Of a stretch of DNA of 64,000 nt, positions 1 through 9,879 are shown one piece after another. Source of the stretch: Ferdinandcohnia sp036962705 (lineage in GTDB: Bacteria; Bacillota; Bacilli; Bacillales; Bacillaceae_L); NCBI RefSeq assembly GCF_036962705.1, contig NZ_JBALOQ010000022.1, forward strand, positions 62,001 through 126,000, read 5' to 3'. Made by a program: the position numbers and the translations under genes. The stretch's first letter is position 1. Every line of letters begins with the position of its first letter. The notes beneath the pieces were generated by a model. It made no database searches, was not told the DNA's origin, and saw only the letters and a program-made list of their open reading frames with translations.

Positions 1-2684
1 GCTGCTCCTTCAGGTTTAATAGGTTGTCCATTCACAAATACCCGGTATCCAATTACATCTTGATTAATCGCTTTTGCAGTGTTCCATGACAGTGCTACAC
101 TAGTTCCATCTTTATTAATTTTTGCCTCTAAGCCACCATCAAAGGAAGGTGCACCGATTGGGTATGGTCTTGCTGTTTCGAATTCTAGTAAACTATTATA
201 AGGTGCTATATTATCTGCAAAATCAACTGCTTCGACTTCTATTTTATATTTTGTACCAGGTTCTAATTGTGTTAATGTGTATTTATTCGATTTTGCAAAT
301 CCCTTTAATTCTCCATTTGCATAAACGTTATAACCAGCAATACCCGTGTCGTCATCAGCTGCATCCCAAATGATAGAAGTCCAAGAAAAACCAGTGTACA
401 CAACATTAACTTCTTTGCCGCTAAAAGTATCACTAGAAGGAATTTTAGTAGTTGATTCAGAAATCTTTGTATTCTTCGGTAGAACAGGTGCTGTTTGATC
501 AGCCTCACCATTTGTAACTACCTTAATTTCTGGTCCATTAGAAGTACGATTTCCCGTTGAATCAGTTGCTTCCACTTTAAATGTATATTCTGTAGCCGGT
601 GCCAGTCCATCTACAGTAAAGCTTGTGAGATCCGTAGTTGTATAGGCTGCACCAAGTTTCTCGTCATCTTTGTAGATTGTGTAACCCGTAACACCAATAT
701 TGTCTGTTGCTTCACTCCAAGTTAAAGTTACACTTTTTCCGTCAGGTGCTGATTGAGCATCAATAACGGTTTCTCCTACCCATTCTGGCTTTTGTGTAGC
801 ATCAATAGGTGTTGATGTTGTATTCTCAAACACAAGTCCTGCTGAATTTGTTATTCTCCACGGATTTCCGCCGTTATCTTTAACGTTTGTAAATGAAACA
901 TTAATAAATTTGAAGTCTTTTGCATAATCCATATTTACCGAATAGACATTATCAAATTTAACATTTTTGAAAGTAATATTTTCGTGATAAATTTCTCCAG
1001 CATTATTATTACCATTCACAAGAATAGCTTGCTTGTTGCTTCCTCCTTGATTGCGAACTGTTGTATCAACAATCTCCATATCCCTAAATTGAGAGATGAC
1101 CTCCGCTGGCTCGTATAGGATTGCAGCATTCGCATCCGTATAAGAGGAAGTGAAAACAAATGGACCGTCTCCATCAATACCCTCCAATGCATTGTTTCTG
1201 AAAAGGATATTTTTAGCCCCACCACCCATTGGTGTATTTGTCTTACTGCGTAAACCTACATCCGTTTTATACATGATATTATCCTCTACTAAAAAGTCCT
1301 GGATCCATCCACCAGTATGACTACCGGTAACAACCCCACCGTGACCTTCACGAATATAGTTGTTGAAAATCCAAGCATTTCCTGTTGGCTCACTATTGGA
1401 TGCTACTTGTCCCATACCTGACGCGAAATTAATAGCATCATCGCCAGTATCAACAAAGTTATTGAATACCATGATATTTTGAGAGTCACCAAACTCGTAA
1501 CCATCTGCATTATTTCCATCGTACGTTTTGGAAATGGTTCCGTTAATAACGATATTTTTACTATGAAGGTTCACAATCCCGTGGTTTGCCGGGTTTAGTT
1601 GGGTAATCCCTTCATAATACATACCATCTACTCCGCGAACAGTAATGAGATTTGAACGGGTCGAATAAGCAGATTTCACATCCATGCCTGATACTTGTGC
1701 AGCATATGATTGGTTTGCTGCCAAGATTCCAAACGTATTTTCAGACTCAAGATCTAATGGGCTCATTTTCCCATTCTCTACTTTTACATTCCCAGTTACT
1801 CTTGAATTGTTGCCTGCTACATAACGAGGCAATTCGTTTCCAAGTTCATCAATGGTAGGATGATTGTTATCATATTTCCACCCGTTCCCATCAATGATAC
1901 CGTTACCTACGATACGAATGTTTTTTAAACTTCCGTAATCGTATGTATGTGCATTGATGAGTGAATATGATCGTTCATCTGTAGAATAATCATATAGCCA
2001 GAAATTCATACTGTAGTCTTCGGCATCCGGGGATCCAAGTAAGTATCCATCGACTTGTAAAGTCATATCAGATTTAAGCCATAATTCCCCAGAGATAAAT
2101 TTTCCATCTGGAATTAACACCTTTGAACCAGGTGTTGCAGCATCAATGGCCGCTTGAATGGCTTCTGTATCCTTTGTTTCATCATCTGGTGTTGCCCCAT
2201 AATCTTCAATATTAAAAATTTCTGGTACCTTTGTTGTTTTTCCTACAATTTTTTTGGAAGGTGCGGATTCCACCCCTTCAGCATTTACAGATGTTACATA
2301 AAATTCGTAGGATTTATTAGATTTAAGATTGTTAACCTTAAAATTATGGATAAGAATCTTTTCGTGGAAATTATCCTTATCGATATTTTCATAGAAATTA
2401 TCGATATAAGCTTTTGCTGGGCCGCTATTATCTTCTAAAGCGCTTCCAATTTTCTTCTTATTCATATAGATGTTAAAATCAACGATGTCATTATAACGCT
2501 CAGGTTTTTCCCAAACAAGAGTGATGCTGTCTTCGTCAAAGGCAAGTTCTGGAATCTGTAAATTGACAGGTGATGCAGGTGCATTAGGAGACCCATTCGA
2601 AACTGCATAAGCTCCCCCGCTAAAGCTACTAAAAACCAATAGTAAAATTAAAAACAAAACTCCATTTACTTTAAGACCCTTCAA
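1..2684 (-). CDS. Secreted GH28 polygalacturonase with fibronectin III modules (3' end outside window)
   Basis: Open frame of 894 codons running off the window edge, so the C-terminus is missing. The TTG start at 2684 follows AAGGTGG at a 9-base spacing; an ATG-led call would miss it. A signal peptide (residues 1-27, ending near GAYA) predicts export. An Fn3-like module follows (about 35-165), then a right-handed beta-helix. Family GH28 acid residues are visible: NADG near residue 388, GDDAINF near 415, GHGG near 448 and an RSK motif near 480. This combination resembles exo-poly-galacturonosidases of the PehX type, which cut pectin from chain ends. Two or three further Fn3-like modules follow from about residue 630. 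The Fn3 units probably serve as spacers or wall/substrate contacts. No pectin-uptake genes lie next to it in the window. Family assignment is firm; exo versus endo action is inference. Confidence 0.85.
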   Translation of the reverse strand, partial: MKGLKVNGVLFLILLLVFSSFSGGAYAVSNGSPNAPASPVNLQIPELAFDEDSITLVWEKPERYNDIVDFNIYMNKKKIGSALEDNSGPAKAYIDNFYENIDKDNFHEKILIHNFKVNNLKSNKSYEFYVTSVNAEGVESAPSKKIVGKTTKVPEIFNIEDYGATPDDETKDTEAIQAAIDAATPGSKVLIPDGKFISGELWLKSDMTLQVDGYLLGSPDAEDYSMNFWLYDYSTDERSYSLINAHTYDYGSLKNIRIVGNGIIDGNGWKYDNNHPTIDELGNELPRYVAGNNSRVTGNVKVENGKMSPLDLESENTFGILAANQSYAAQVSGMDVKSAYSTRSNLITVRGVDGMYYEGITQLNPANHGIVNLHSKNIVINGTISKTYDGNNADGYEFGDSQNIMVFNNFVDTGDDAINFASGMGQVASNSEPTGNAWIFNNYIREGHGGVVTGSHTGGWIQDFLVEDNIMYKTDVGLRSKTNTPMGGGAKNILFRNNALEGIDGDGPFVFTSSYTDANAAILYEPAEVISQFRDMEIVDTTVRNQGGSNKQAILVNGNNNAGEIYHENITFKNVKFDNVYSVNMDYAKDFKFINVSFTNVKDNGGNPWRITNSAGLVFENTTSTPIDATQKPEWVGETVIDAQSAPDGKSVTLTWSEATDNIGVTGYTIYKDDEKLGAAYTTTDLTSFTVDGLAPATEYTFKVEATDSTGNRTSNGPEIKVVTNGEADQTAPVLPKNTKISESTTKIPSSDTFSGKEVNVVYTGFSWTSIIWDAADDDTGIAGYNVYANGELKGFAKSNKYTLTQLEPGTKYKIEVEAVDFADNIAPYNSLLEFETARPYPIGAPSFDGGLEAKINKDGTSVALSWNTAKAINQDVIGYRVFVNGQPIKPEGA

Positions 2685-3101
2685 ATACTTCTACCACCTT
2701 CACGTGTTTTTTGTGAATCTAATAAACTTATTCTTCCTCCTATCTTTTAAATTTCATATAAACCTTTTTGTGGATAAACACACCAAGTTAAAGGTCTATA
2801 TATCAAGGAAATCGTAAATTACATTTCTATGTTAGTCTCTTCCATTAAAAACGTATACAATCATTTTATTGAATATTTAGATAACTATAGTTCTATTTAC
2901 CTAACCAAAAAGTCCTTTGTGAGTTAGTGATTACCTCCAAATGAAATGATTACAATCGAAAAAAAGCTTGGCCTAATCACGTTAACTATACCTCGGGTAT
3001 CTATTTTGTATATTTCGACAAACTCTTGGGAAATAAATTATCCTTATCAAATAAAGATGTTATATCAAGAAAATTTCTAAATTTCTCCACTATTACATCA
3101 T
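2685..3101. other. Intergenic region upstream of the GH28 gene
   Basis: AT-rich stretch of about 415 bases with no convincing coding potential on either strand. It should hold the promoter of the GH28 gene, which reads leftwards, but no clear -35/-10 pair was recognised. Confidence 0.4.
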
Positions 3102-3133
3102 AAAAAAAGCATGAGGCAATGTCCTCATGCTTT
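3102..3133 (-). terminator. Rho-independent terminator of the ydjIGH-like operon
   Basis: Eight-base arms GCATGAGG/CCTCATGC followed on the minus strand by a run of seven T. It lies directly behind the stop codon of the TPM-domain gene. Confidence 0.85.
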
Positions 3134-3134
3134 C

Positions 3135-3965
3135 CTAAAACCCTCTTCCCCCACCGCCAGATCGACCACCGCCGGAAAAAGAGGATCCTCCACCATTATT
3201 TGAATTTCGTTGAATTTTTTGCTGTGTAACACGTGTATTGTAATGTCGGTCCATTTTATTTATAACATCGAAGGAATTAGACTCTAGGTAAGTGCTAGCT
3301 GTTGTTGTGGAGCGGCCTCTGTTATACATCGCCATCACTCCAACAGAAATTACTCCAATGCCAATTGCAATTGCAAGATATATTAAGAGTTCTTTTATTA
3401 ACTCACCGTTGGTTGCTGCAGGGGCACTACTTGAATAAGATGTATCACTATCTGATTGTGAGTAACCTCCAGACGAAGTTGAACCTTCGGAAATCCCTTC
3501 ATTCATCGTTGCTTCCAAATCTGATAAGAAGGCTTTCGCACTGTCACCAAATGCTTCCTCGGTTAGGAATGGATAGACGTGGTCAAGTATTTGTTCTACG
3601 GTAGAGTCCGGAAAATAATCAACAATCCGGTCTCTCGTAAAGATATACACTTCACGATTATCCATATCAATTAGGTATAAAATCCCGTCCTCCGACTCAC
3701 CGTAACCGAATCCGTGGCTATCATAAAAATCACTTGCATATTGTCTTGCTGATTTTCCTTCACTGTTACTTGTGGTGACAATGCGGATATCCATTTGAAA
3801 TTGTTCCGATAACATACTTGTTTGTTCCTGTAACTCTAGCTTTTCTGTTTCCGAAAACAAATTGGCCTGGTCAAATATATTTTCAGTGTTTGCAAATGTA
3901 GGGATCGCAAAAGCCACTATTAGAAGGAGGAAAAATGGTAAAATGAGAACTTTCTTCTTTACCAT
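3135..3965 (-). CDS. ydjH: TPM-domain membrane protein, YdjH-like
   Basis: 276 residues starting at MVKKKVLIL. The ATG at 3965 follows AGGAGGG with an 8-base spacer; longer in-frame starts have no ribosome site. A signal peptide (to about residue 26) leads into a TPM domain (about 30-150; DQANLFS near the start, GILYLIDMDNREV in the core). A serine-rich linker, one membrane helix (about 195-220) and a glycine-rich tail ending GGGGRGF follow. TPM domains occur in envelope maintenance proteins. In B. subtilis the homologue YdjH is encoded with YdjG and YdjI beside pspA. The gene overlaps the upstream ydjG-like gene by seven bases, so translation is probably coupled. Biochemical role unknown; family identification is good. 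Confidence 0.8.
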   Translation of the reverse strand: MVKKKVLILPFFLLLIVAFAIPTFANTENIFDQANLFSETEKLELQEQTSMLSEQFQMDIRIVTTSNSEGKSARQYASDFYDSHGFGYGESEDGILYLIDMDNREVYIFTRDRIVDYFPDSTVEQILDHVYPFLTEEAFGDSAKAFLSDLEATMNEGISEGSTSSGGYSQSDSDTSYSSSAPAATNGELIKELLIYLAIAIGIGVISVGVMAMYNRGRSTTTASTYLESNSFDVINKMDRHYNTRVTQQKIQRNSNNGGGSSFSGGGRSGGGGRGF

Positions 3966-5038
3966 AAAAATAACCCTCCTAACGACAAGACTGCAAAAAT
4001 ACTTGCTGAAATCATCCCAAACCACTTACTCGCTCTTCCAATACTAATTGGCAAGTCACCGGCAATTTTACCGGTTTGACCATTCATAGCAAAGACATAG
4101 GTTTTACCTTTAAATTGATACGTAAACATCCAAACAGGTAATAAAACGTATTTCGTCTTAACGTTTGCTAGTTTTACATTTGTATTATGAATTGCAACCG
4201 TACTATATCCGTGAATCGTCCCTTCAAGCAAAGTCCCTAGATTTTCGCGAAGGAGACTTGAGATTCTACCGTAGACGTCGTTCTGGTTCATATCATACTT
4301 CTCAGCAAAAAAACCAGACAAATAAGACATTGAAAAATCGGTTAAATCTTTATAATCATAAGGTTCAAGAATGGTCATTAGTTTATCATCCATTTTTTTA
4401 GAACCGTCCGCTGGAACATCGCGGAATATTGCTCTTCCTTCTCGCATCACCTTATAATATTTTGTTTCAGTATATCTTGTATCCCCTCTTGTATAGGTAC
4501 GAACTCTTCGTGCTTCACCTTCAACTTTTCCAGATGTGTTACTATCAAACAACCAAAATGGAACATAGATTCCAGATAATTTCTCGAGCTGGGAATTTGA
4601 AGTGAAAAACTTCGGAAGTAGGGGCTTCCCCTTACACCATTTTACAAATAACTCTTCTGCTTTTTTACGGTCAATTTTAAAAGGAATTACCTTTTCAGGG
4701 CGATATTCTCCCTCTAGCTGCCTTGGGATAATCGTCGGATTATGGCAATAATAACAAAAGGTGGCGGCAGTGGTATCATCGGTTACGATTTCTGCCCCAC
4801 AACTGCTACATGTATAGCCTGTTGCTTTGTCATTGAATTCTTGATCCAATTCCTTTGCTTGGTGTAAGGCCTCTTCACTTACTTCCGCTTCTTCTTCAGC
4901 CTTTTCGTTATTCACAAATTTTTTTACATCTGCTTGTGAGAACTCACTTAAACAGTAATCACACGTCCAGTTTTGGGTGTCTGCCTTAAACGCTAGAGGA
5001 CCCCCACAGTTTATACATTTATATACAATAACCCCCAA
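3959..5038 (-). CDS. ydjG: Zinc-ribbon membrane protein, YdjG-like
   Basis: 359 residues from a TTG start at 5038, seven bases behind GAGGTG. Two N-terminal zinc ribbons are visible: CINCGG...CDYC (about residues 8-30) and CSSCGAE...CYYC (about 77-97). A soluble middle region follows, with one hydrophobic segment at the extreme C-terminus (about 335-359) that would anchor it to the membrane. Such proteins are often misannotated as PriA helicase because of the zinc ribbon; no helicase motifs are present. In B. subtilis YdjG works with YdjH and YdjI in envelope-stress response linked to PspA. It is the middle gene of a three-gene operon under a sigma-W-type promoter. No pspA is seen nearby. Confidence 0.78.
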   Translation of the reverse strand: MGVIVYKCINCGGPLAFKADTQNWTCDYCLSEFSQADVKKFVNNEKAEEEAEVSEEALHQAKELDQEFNDKATGYTCSSCGAEIVTDDTTAATFCYYCHNPTIIPRQLEGEYRPEKVIPFKIDRKKAEELFVKWCKGKPLLPKFFTSNSQLEKLSGIYVPFWLFDSNTSGKVEGEARRVRTYTRGDTRYTETKYYKVMREGRAIFRDVPADGSKKMDDKLMTILEPYDYKDLTDFSMSYLSGFFAEKYDMNQNDVYGRISSLLRENLGTLLEGTIHGYSTVAIHNTNVKLANVKTKYVLLPVWMFTYQFKGKTYVFAMNGQTGKIAGDLPISIGRASKWFGMISASIFAVLSLGGLFLW

Positions 5039-5073
5039 CCAATATCACCTCTTCTTCTTTTGTATATGGTTGA

Positions 5074-6360
5074 TTAGTGCTCAAAACGTGTTCCACATTC
5101 TGGGCAGAATTTTGCGTTTGGATTAGAAGGTTTAAACCCGCAATTTTTGCATGTTAGTTCTTCAGGCTCTTTATTACCACAGTTTGAACAGAACTTCCCG
5201 CTATTCTCTTGGCCACATACACATTTCCACGCGTCTTTTTTTGCTTCCTGTTTTGGTGACCCACATTCTGAACAAAAATTACCCGTGTTTGTATGTCCAC
5301 ATGAGCATTTCCATTGATTTGGATTTGAAGTTTGTTGATTTTCTTGACGACCTGCTTGTTGCTGCATTTGCTGACGATTGGTTTCAGAAGCAGCGCCCAT
5401 AAATCCGCTACTATTTTGCATCCCCATTCCCATGCCTAGAAACCCTTGCATAGAACCTGCTTCATTGGAACCAGCAGCTTCCAAGCCCCTGGCAATGGCA
5501 CCTTGAACATATCCTTCACGAACGGAAGTGTCCTGAAGCATTGCTCCTTGGTTTCTCATGTTTATCAGCTTTTGTGATTCCTGATCGTACGTAATACTGT
5601 TGATGCCGACGGATTCAATCTGCATTCCGCGCATCCTTGTCCAATCTTCATCTAGGACTTCAGCCATATACTTCGCAAGCTCCATACCTTTTGAAGTAAC
5701 ATGAGAAATTCGAATGTTATCTGCAGACATTTTATTGATAGCCGTTTGTAATGCATTCATATATTCTGACAAGTATTGGGCATTTATGTCATTAATATCA
5801 ACATTAGATTTATTTCGCGGAATGGCTTCCATATAAAATTTTATTGGGTCTACAATTTTGATTGAATAGGTTCCATGGGCACGCAAAAATAATTCCGCAT
5901 TATAAAAATTATCGAAGTAATTGATTGGATTACGCGTACCAAACTTAATTCCCTTGATTTCTTGAAGGTTAATAAAATATACTTTTTGCGAAGTGGATGG
6001 GACACCACCGAACTTAAAACGATTAAAGGTTTCGTATAAGGCATCTTCAAATTGACCATTGAATAAGGATGGCTGTGAAGAGTTTACAACTTGGTAGTAA
6101 CCCTCTTCAGCTGTATAATCAATAATTTTTCCACCATCAACTAAAATCATAAATTGATTTGGGTACACGTGAATGATTGAACCATTCGTAATTGTCGAAT
6201 CTGTACCCTTGAAATTCTGATTTCGACGATCTTTTGCTCGTATTTTTACACCAACCGACATAACGGTTGTATCACTCATAGCCTGTGGTTCGATTACCTC
6301 AAGCCATTGATCTGCTAAATTTCCTTTTACCGCACCAACTGCTGCTTTAATAATTCCCAC
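5074..6360 (-). CDS. ydjI: SPFH-domain protein with C-terminal zinc ribbons, YdjI-like
   Basis: 428 residues from a GTG start at 6360, preceded by AGGAGGGG. The N-terminal two thirds form an SPFH/band-7 (virion-core-like) domain (about 30-260), followed by a glutamine- and methionine-rich linker. Three short zinc ribbons end the protein: CSCGHTNTGNFCSECG, CVCGQENSGKFCSNCG and CKNCGFKPSNPNAKFCPECG. The B. subtilis YdjI is shorter and has fewer ribbons as far as I recall. In that species YdjI helps recruit PspA to the membrane. Here it is the first gene of the operon rather than the last, and is directly downstream of a sigma-W-like promoter. Family is clear; partner proteins are inferred from B. 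subtilis. Confidence 0.8.
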   Translation of the reverse strand: MGIIKAAVGAVKGNLADQWLEVIEPQAMSDTTVMSVGVKIRAKDRRNQNFKGTDSTITNGSIIHVYPNQFMILVDGGKIIDYTAEEGYYQVVNSSQPSLFNGQFEDALYETFNRFKFGGVPSTSQKVYFINLQEIKGIKFGTRNPINYFDNFYNAELFLRAHGTYSIKIVDPIKFYMEAIPRNKSNVDINDINAQYLSEYMNALQTAINKMSADNIRISHVTSKGMELAKYMAEVLDEDWTRMRGMQIESVGINSITYDQESQKLINMRNQGAMLQDTSVREGYVQGAIARGLEAAGSNEAGSMQGFLGMGMGMQNSSGFMGAASETNRQQMQQQAGRQENQQTSNPNQWKCSCGHTNTGNFCSECGSPKQEAKKDAWKCVCGQENSGKFCSNCGNKEPEELTCKNCGFKPSNPNAKFCPECGTRFEH

Positions 6361-6473
6361 TTATAACCCCTCCTGCTTATAAATGAATCTTTGTAACTAT
6401 ATGAGATAGATTACTCAATATACATTCATGATATCAGAAAAAAGCGCTGCTGTTTTGCCCGCTAGTATTGTAA

Positions 6474-6500
6474 TACGATTTTACTAGTCGAATGGTTTCA
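6474..6500 (-). promoter_or_regulatory. Sigma-W-type promoter of the ydjIGH-like operon
   Basis: On the minus strand TGAAAC (6500-6495) is separated by 17 bases from CGTA (6477-6474). This matches the known B. subtilis sigma-W consensus TGAAAC-N16/17-CGTA. It lies about 115 bases before the GTG start of the SPFH gene. In B. subtilis the pspA-ydjGHI operon is a sigma-W target, so context and motif agree. Confidence 0.75.
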
Positions 6501-6538
6501 TTTTCAATCCTTCTTATTGAGAAGTGGGGAGAGTTTAC

Positions 6539-6565
6539 AAAAAAGAGAGCCATTACTGGCTCCCC
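6539..6565 (-). terminator. Terminator of the RND efflux gene
   Basis: GAGCCA/TGGCTC hairpin followed on the minus strand by a T-rich run, 15-40 bases behind the stop codon of the RND pump. Confidence 0.75.
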
Positions 6566-6579
6566 CTTGCGGAAGTTGA

Positions 6580-9500
6580 TTATCCTGCAAAATGTTCTTT
6601 CGAAGCACTTGCTTTCAATCGTTGTTTCTTTGATTTTTTGAAGAAAAGCATCTCATAGATTACAGGTACAACGATTAGTGTTAATAAGGTGGAAGTGGTC
6701 AGGCCTCCAATAACAACAATCGCTAAGCTTTGTGAAACAAGGCTTCCCATTTCTGCCTGTTTAAATAATAATGGGAGCATAGCGCAAATGGTTGCTATTG
6801 CAGTCATTAAAATTGGACGAAGTCGCGTTGCTGCTGCATCTAAAATAGCTTCTCTGATAATCATGGTTTCTTCGTTTTGTTTCACCCTGTCAATTAACAC
6901 TATTGCATTCGTTACAACAATACCAATAAGCATTAGTGCACCTAATAATGCTGTTATTTCAACCGGAATTTGACTAATTAATAATCCTAATATTGCCCCA
7001 ATTGCTGCTAGTGGCAACGAGAAAAGAATGGCGAGTGGTGCACGCATTGTTTTAAAGGTAACTACCATGATTAAATATACAATACCAATAGAGGCAATCA
7101 TAGTAATAAAGAGATCTGTAAAGTCATCTGCTTGCTGAACCGATGCTCCACCAACAAACACCTCTACATTTTCTGGTAAATCCATTCCTTTACCAGGAGC
7201 TACGCCGTTAATTTTTTTAGTAATTTCTACAGAAACAACTGATAGCTTTTGTGGGTCGACAGTTGCAACTACCCTTATATACGTTTCCCCTGACTTGTGA
7301 AGTATTTGCGTTGATTTATTTTCAACAGTAAGATCTGCTACTTCTGTAACTTGCATAAGTTCCTGACCTGAAGTAATTTGTATTTTTTCGAGGTCCTGAA
7401 TTGATTTTGGCTCTACAGATGCTTCCAAATAAACCGGTGTACTTGAACCGTCAAGTGTTATCGTACCGATTGGCATGCGATTTAGGAGCATGCCAAGCTG
7501 TTGGGTAATCTCAGCAGGGTTAGCCGCTTCTGGGTCAACTGTAAAAGTAATTACAGGCTTTTTCTCTTCTTGGTTTGTTTCTACTTTTTCTACGCCTTCA
7601 ATATCTTTAATTTCATTTATAACATTTGATGCTGTCTCCTCAATGTCATTGATTTCGTCCCCAATTACATCAATCGTAATCGCGGTTCCGCCGCCTCCCA
7701 TAAGAAGGGCGTTGGCTCCAGCTGTTAATTCAGCATTTGGGTATTCACTTTTCTGCTCATTCACTTTTTCGATAAACTTCTCTGCATCCGCATCCTTCTT
7801 CATGACAATTGTGTAACTCGCCTTTGTAGGAGATTCAACAGAACCAAATTGAGCAGCATCCGCACTATTTCCAAGTGCTGTATACATTTTCTCGATTTCA
7901 TCCTGTGCTAATATAAACTCCTCAAGCTTTAGTGTATTTTCACGAACATCTTCCATTGGAGTTTCGTTTGGATAATCGAGTGACACCATAACAAGCTCTG
8001 AATTTGAGCTATCAGTAGCACCCTTAGGCATCACAAAATACGCACCGATTGATCCAGCGAACACGATGAATGAAGCTAGAATAACCACCCATTTATGATT
8101 CAACGACCAACGAAGCATATTCACATATCGTGTAGGCGTACGATGCTTCGGTAGCTTTGCTTTCCTTAATAATCCCGCACTCATTAGTGGTACTACTGTT
8201 AGCGCAACTAGTAATGAAGATAATAGAGAATACGTAACTGTTAAAGCAAATGGTAGTAGGAAGTCTTTTAAGCCAGCACTTACTAACCCTAGAGGTAGGA
8301 ACACAGCAACAGTTGTAAGGGTTGAAGATGTAATCGCCGATGCTACTTCTTTTGTTGCATCAATGACCAGCTGAACAGAGAATTTTTCGGTTTGCATTTT
8401 CCTGAAAATATTCTCAATGACGACAATACTATCGTCAACTAAACGACCAACAGCCACGGCCACCCCACCGATGGTTAAAATATTTAGTGTGATCCCTGAT
8501 TGTGCTAGTAAAAATAATGTAAACGCTAATGACAATGGAATAGATACAATTGTGATAAGGGTAGAACGAATATTTCGTAAGAAAAGCATGATAACAATGG
8601 TTGCGAATAAAGCGCCAAGTAGCACTTCTTTTATCATCGTTGTTACGGAATCAACAATCATATCAGCGGTAGAATAAAAGACAGATACATTTGCATTCTT
8701 GTATTTATTAGAAAGCTCTGCTGCTTTTTCCTTTACATTATCTGCAACTGTAACTGCACTTGAGTTACTGTCCTTTATTACACTTGCGAGTAATGAATCT
8801 TCACCATTGATTCGGGTAATATTTCCTTCTGGGTTTATTTTTTCTACAGTAGCAACTTCCCCAAGGGTTACTCCAGGTAACACAGGTAGACCCTTCAAAT
8901 CTTCTAGACTCTCAAGTGAACTCACAACTTTTAGATTACTCGCTTTTCCATCGATTGTCTCCTGACCTACTGCTGCTGCAATATTTTGACCCTGTAAGGT
9001 ACCAACTACTGCATGAGCTGGAAGATTGAGTTGTTGCAGCTTTTCTTGATTTAACTTAACTGAAACCTCGCTTCCGGTTCTTCCAAACATTGAAACATTT
9101 GCAACACCATCAATGTCCTGTAAAGCAGGTAAAAGCTTCTCCTGAGCTAATTCAATATTTTCCTTTGTAATTCCATCTTCAAACGTGATGGAGATATCAG
9201 CAATTGGAATCATATCGGTATTTAGCTGAGAAACAATCGGCTTGTTGATATTTTCTGGAAGCTGCACAGCGTTGAGAGCTTCCTGCACATCAAGCTTTGC
9301 CTGCTTCATATCTGTTCCGCCTTCAAAGAACAAATCGACCTTTGAGAATCCATCCCCTGTAGTTGAAAAAATATCACTCTTTCCTTTTACAGTTGTAACA
9401 GCCTTTTCAATTGGTGTTGTTACGTTATCAGCCATCGTTTCAACGTCATTACCCTGCCCTAATACAACAACTGTAATCTGAGGATTGTCAGCGGACGGTA

Positions 9501-9612
9501 GAAACTCCATCGGCAAAGTAAAATAACTCACAACTCCCATTACTAGAATAAGGACTGTCGTAAGGGATACTGCGGCCTTGTTTTTAAGAGACCATTTCGT
9601 AAACCAAGTCAT
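6580..9612 (-). CDS. swrC: RND-family efflux transporter, SwrC-like
   Basis: 1010 residues, a full-length AcrB/HAE1-type RND pump. It starts at an ATG with AGGAGA nine bases upstream. The N-terminus (WSLKNKAAVSLTTVLILVMG) is the first membrane helix. Two large extracytoplasmic loops (about 35-330 and 550-835) alternate with two blocks of membrane helices. The GRLVDDSIVVIENI motif of helix 4 carries the paired acidic residues used for proton coupling. In B. subtilis the family member SwrC (YerP) exports surfactin and other amphiphiles. Being Gram-positive, the pump works without an outer-membrane channel. It sits close to a yknXYZ-type ABC exporter, which suggests a drug or peptide defence area. 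Substrate is not readable from sequence. Confidence 0.85.
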   Translation of the reverse strand: MTWFTKWSLKNKAAVSLTTVLILVMGVVSYFTLPMEFLPSADNPQITVVVLGQGNDVETMADNVTTPIEKAVTTVKGKSDIFSTTGDGFSKVDLFFEGGTDMKQAKLDVQEALNAVQLPENINKPIVSQLNTDMIPIADISITFEDGITKENIELAQEKLLPALQDIDGVANVSMFGRTGSEVSVKLNQEKLQQLNLPAHAVVGTLQGQNIAAAVGQETIDGKASNLKVVSSLESLEDLKGLPVLPGVTLGEVATVEKINPEGNITRINGEDSLLASVIKDSNSSAVTVADNVKEKAAELSNKYKNANVSVFYSTADMIVDSVTTMIKEVLLGALFATIVIMLFLRNIRSTLITIVSIPLSLAFTLFLLAQSGITLNILTIGGVAVAVGRLVDDSIVVIENIFRKMQTEKFSVQLVIDATKEVASAITSSTLTTVAVFLPLGLVSAGLKDFLLPFALTVTYSLLSSLLVALTVVPLMSAGLLRKAKLPKHRTPTRYVNMLRWSLNHKWVVILASFIVFAGSIGAYFVMPKGATDSSNSELVMVSLDYPNETPMEDVRENTLKLEEFILAQDEIEKMYTALGNSADAAQFGSVESPTKASYTIVMKKDADAEKFIEKVNEQKSEYPNAELTAGANALLMGGGGTAITIDVIGDEINDIEETASNVINEIKDIEGVEKVETNQEEKKPVITFTVDPEAANPAEITQQLGMLLNRMPIGTITLDGSSTPVYLEASVEPKSIQDLEKIQITSGQELMQVTEVADLTVENKSTQILHKSGETYIRVVATVDPQKLSVVSVEITKKINGVAPGKGMDLPENVEVFVGGASVQQADDFTDLFITMIASIGIVYLIMVVTFKTMRAPLAILFSLPLAAIGAILGLLISQIPVEITALLGALMLIGIVVTNAIVLIDRVKQNEETMIIREAILDAAATRLRPILMTAIATICAMLPLLFKQAEMGSLVSQSLAIVVIGGLTTSTLLTLIVVPVIYEMLFFKKSKKQRLKASASKEHFAG

Positions 9613-9840
9613 ATTCAGTTTTCTCCTTTTTATGTAGAATATTTGGTTCTAGTTATGTAGGTAGGATTCTTGAGAAATGTGTTCTATGAGGTGATACAGG
9701 ATGTGTACAACAAAAGTTTTATGTTATAACTAGTACAAAAGTAGTGGTAAACAAAATGAATTATAACTCGGATTACATTAGAAGTAAATTCTTTTTTTGT
9801 AAATTAATTCTAAATAATGCACCAACAATGCTTACAAGCA

Positions 9841-9876
9841 AAAAAGAAAAACTGGATGGCAAAAACACCACCCAGT
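9841..9876 (-). terminator. Terminator of the esterase gene
   Basis: ACTGGATGG/CCACCCAGT hairpin with one G-T pair, then TTTTTC and more T on the minus strand; it overlaps the gene end within a few bases. Confidence 0.75.
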
Positions 9877-9879
9877 TTT

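Noticed and set aside
3959..5038. PriA-type helicase annotation for the zinc-ribbon protein
   Set aside because: No helicase motifs; only zinc ribbons and a C-terminal membrane segment.
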